The translations under genes were made by a program, and so were the position numbers. 45,000 nucleotides of DNA from Bugula neritina (Eukaryota > Bryozoa > Gymnolaemata > Cheilostomatida > Bugulidae), in NCBI GenBank assembly GCA_964035545.1, contig OZ037768.1, positions 1 to 45,000 of the forward strand. The letters are read 5' to 3'. Within the stretch, counting starts at the first letter, position 1. Each line of letters begins with the position of its first letter. The notes under the pieces are model-generated. The model made no database searches. It had not been told where the DNA came from and was given only the letters and a program-made list of their open reading frames with translations. Shown piece by piece: positions 44,153-45,000 of this stretch.

Positions 44153-44221
44153 CCTATACCAATACACCTAGCTATATATAGTAATGACCCCTATACCAAC
44201 ACACCTAGCTATATATAGTAA
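44153..44221 (+). repeat. Tandem duplication, 37-bp spacing
   Basis: Two copies of CCTATACCAAYACACCTAGC followed by TATATATAGTAA, starting at 44153 and 44190. They lie just upstream of the NELF-E exon. Confidence 0.85.
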
Positions 44222-44269
44222 GTGCTGTCAACACTATGTAACTGTAAGTGTTTTACTTTAGGTCAAGCA

Positions 44270-44992
44270 ATGGTTTATCTCAACTTGCCTTCTAAATTGA
44301 CTGAACAGGAACACGAGCTAAAAAGAAAGTTCGCCCAGCTCAAGAAAATTGTAGGTTTTATGCTATGGTTTGTGTATTTACCAAGTTTTATGTTAAATGT
44401 AACACAAGTATAAGAACCTAAGCTACCGTCACATGACTACTGTCACATGATTACTGTCACATGACTGCTGTCACATGACTTCTTCCACTCTTGTCACAGA
44501 AGAAACAACTGGCTCAACTCAAAACCTCAACTTCCAGACCCGCAGAAACTGAAAATGAGAAGAAAAATCTCAAGAGGACAAGCGAAGCAGCAGAGGCGGC
44601 GACTGGTAAGTTATGGTTACGTTCGATTGGTCTGTCGAGTGTTATCAGTTTTGTGATTAGTCAGCGGAGTGTTATAAGCTCTTTAATTGGTCAGTTTATT
44701 CGATGTCATACAATTGTTTTACAGAGCAAGCTAAGAAGCTGCTGAAGTCTGGAGTTATTAAAGTTGATGCATGTAATAAATCCAAACAGTTCAAACGAGC
44801 GAGAATTGATCGAGGTGTCATGTCCAAGGTCAGTTGTTGATGTGTGATGATGGGAACAGCGAGAGAGTTGTCTGCTCATATGTCTACTCTTTGCTCTGTT
44901 TCCTATAGGACAATGTGGAGAGGCAGGGTTCTATAACTGGCTACAAGCCATACAATGTGTCTGACAGCGCCCCTTCCTCCTCTTTTGATGAA
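44270..44992 (+). CDS. NELFE: Negative elongation factor E, N-terminal part (continues past the window)
   Basis: NELF-E is the RNA-binding subunit of NELF, which holds RNA polymerase II at promoter-proximal pause sites in animal nuclei. Four coding exons are visible: 44270-44350, 44500-44605, 44725-44828 and 44909-44992 (125 codons, ending at donor GTGAGT). All phases agree. The match to the human N-terminal region is clear: LTEQEHELKRKFAQLKK against the human LSEEEEALQKKFNKLKK, EQAKKLLKSG against EQAKQLVKSG, FKRAR against FKRSR, then a Ser-rich segment. The C-terminal RRM and RD-rich region lie beyond the edge. The ATG has G at -3 and G at +4. It is preceded 8 bp earlier by an acceptor-like TTTTACTTTAG, suggesting a 5' UTR intron. 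Confidence 0.93.
44426..44480 (+). repeat. NELF-E intron 1 short tandem repeat, 15-bp unit
   Basis: Four copies of CTGTCACATGACTAC-like sequence, ending 20 bp before the exon 2 acceptor. Confidence 0.88.
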
Positions 44993-45000
44993 GTGAGTTC

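Larger units (their letters stand above)
41465..44261. other. Intergenic region between divergent CDK5RAP3 and NELF-E genes
   Basis: No exon chain was recognised. The region holds simple repeats of (ACTAAT) type (41690-41880, 43020-43250), hairpin-forming GATAAT repeats (41985-42035), palindromes near 42376-42474, a palindromic tandem array (43615-43808) and a 37-bp-spaced duplication (44153-44221). Promoters for both genes must lie at its edges, but no classical core element was identified. Confidence 0.65.

Overview
The window is the left end of a eukaryotic chromosome, most likely from an animal. It opens with 15.2 kb of telomere-type 7-mer repeats whose C-rich strand reads 5'->3' from the left edge, as expected at a chromosome's left terminus. 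After that come 5.4 kb of AT-rich sequence without recognisable genes, then four intron-containing genes. NELF-E points to Metazoa, because NELF is largely animal. The very short introns and the divergence of the proteins would suit an early-branching animal such as a sponge, but that is an inference and the species is not identified.

Layout. (1) 1-15223: stratified telomeric array, going inward TTTGGGG (about 9.6 kb), TTCGGGG (618 units), CTCGGGG (180 units), then a 19-bp relic with TTTAGGG units (G-strand notation). (2) 15224-20681: gene-poor subtelomere. (3) 20682-28351 (+): cytosolic-type PAPS-dependent sulfotransferase, 8 exons, 319 aa. (4) 29266-36583 (+): an MSP (VAP-like) domain protein, modelled as 15 exons and 1221 aa, with a very long coiled coil and a C-terminal membrane anchor. 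(5) 36895-41464 (-): complete 12-exon orthologue of CDK5RAP3/C53, 502 aa, convergent with gene 4. (6) 41465-44269: intergenic DNA with simple and palindromic repeats. (7) 44270-right edge (+): 5' part of the NELF-E gene, divergent from CDK5RAP3.

Exon models were read by hand. All exon junctions keep phase, and the protein order matches the families. Two introns appear to be GC-AG with the same GCAGGT donor.

The most striking feature besides the telomere is the introns. Almost every intron longer than about 150 bp is filled by its own tandem array (units of about 14-39 bp). Many arrays begin within a few bases of a splice site, and several have units that copy the authentic splice-site sequence. 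The >900-codon open frames at 20.6-23.6 kb and the ~380-codon frames at 27.0-28.2 kb are by-products of these arrays, not proteins.

The genes have unrelated jobs: sulfonation, a probable ER membrane-contact or tether protein, UFMylation/ER-phagy, and promoter-proximal pausing of RNA polymerase II. No operon-like co-function is implied, though genes 4 and 5 both plausibly act at the ER.
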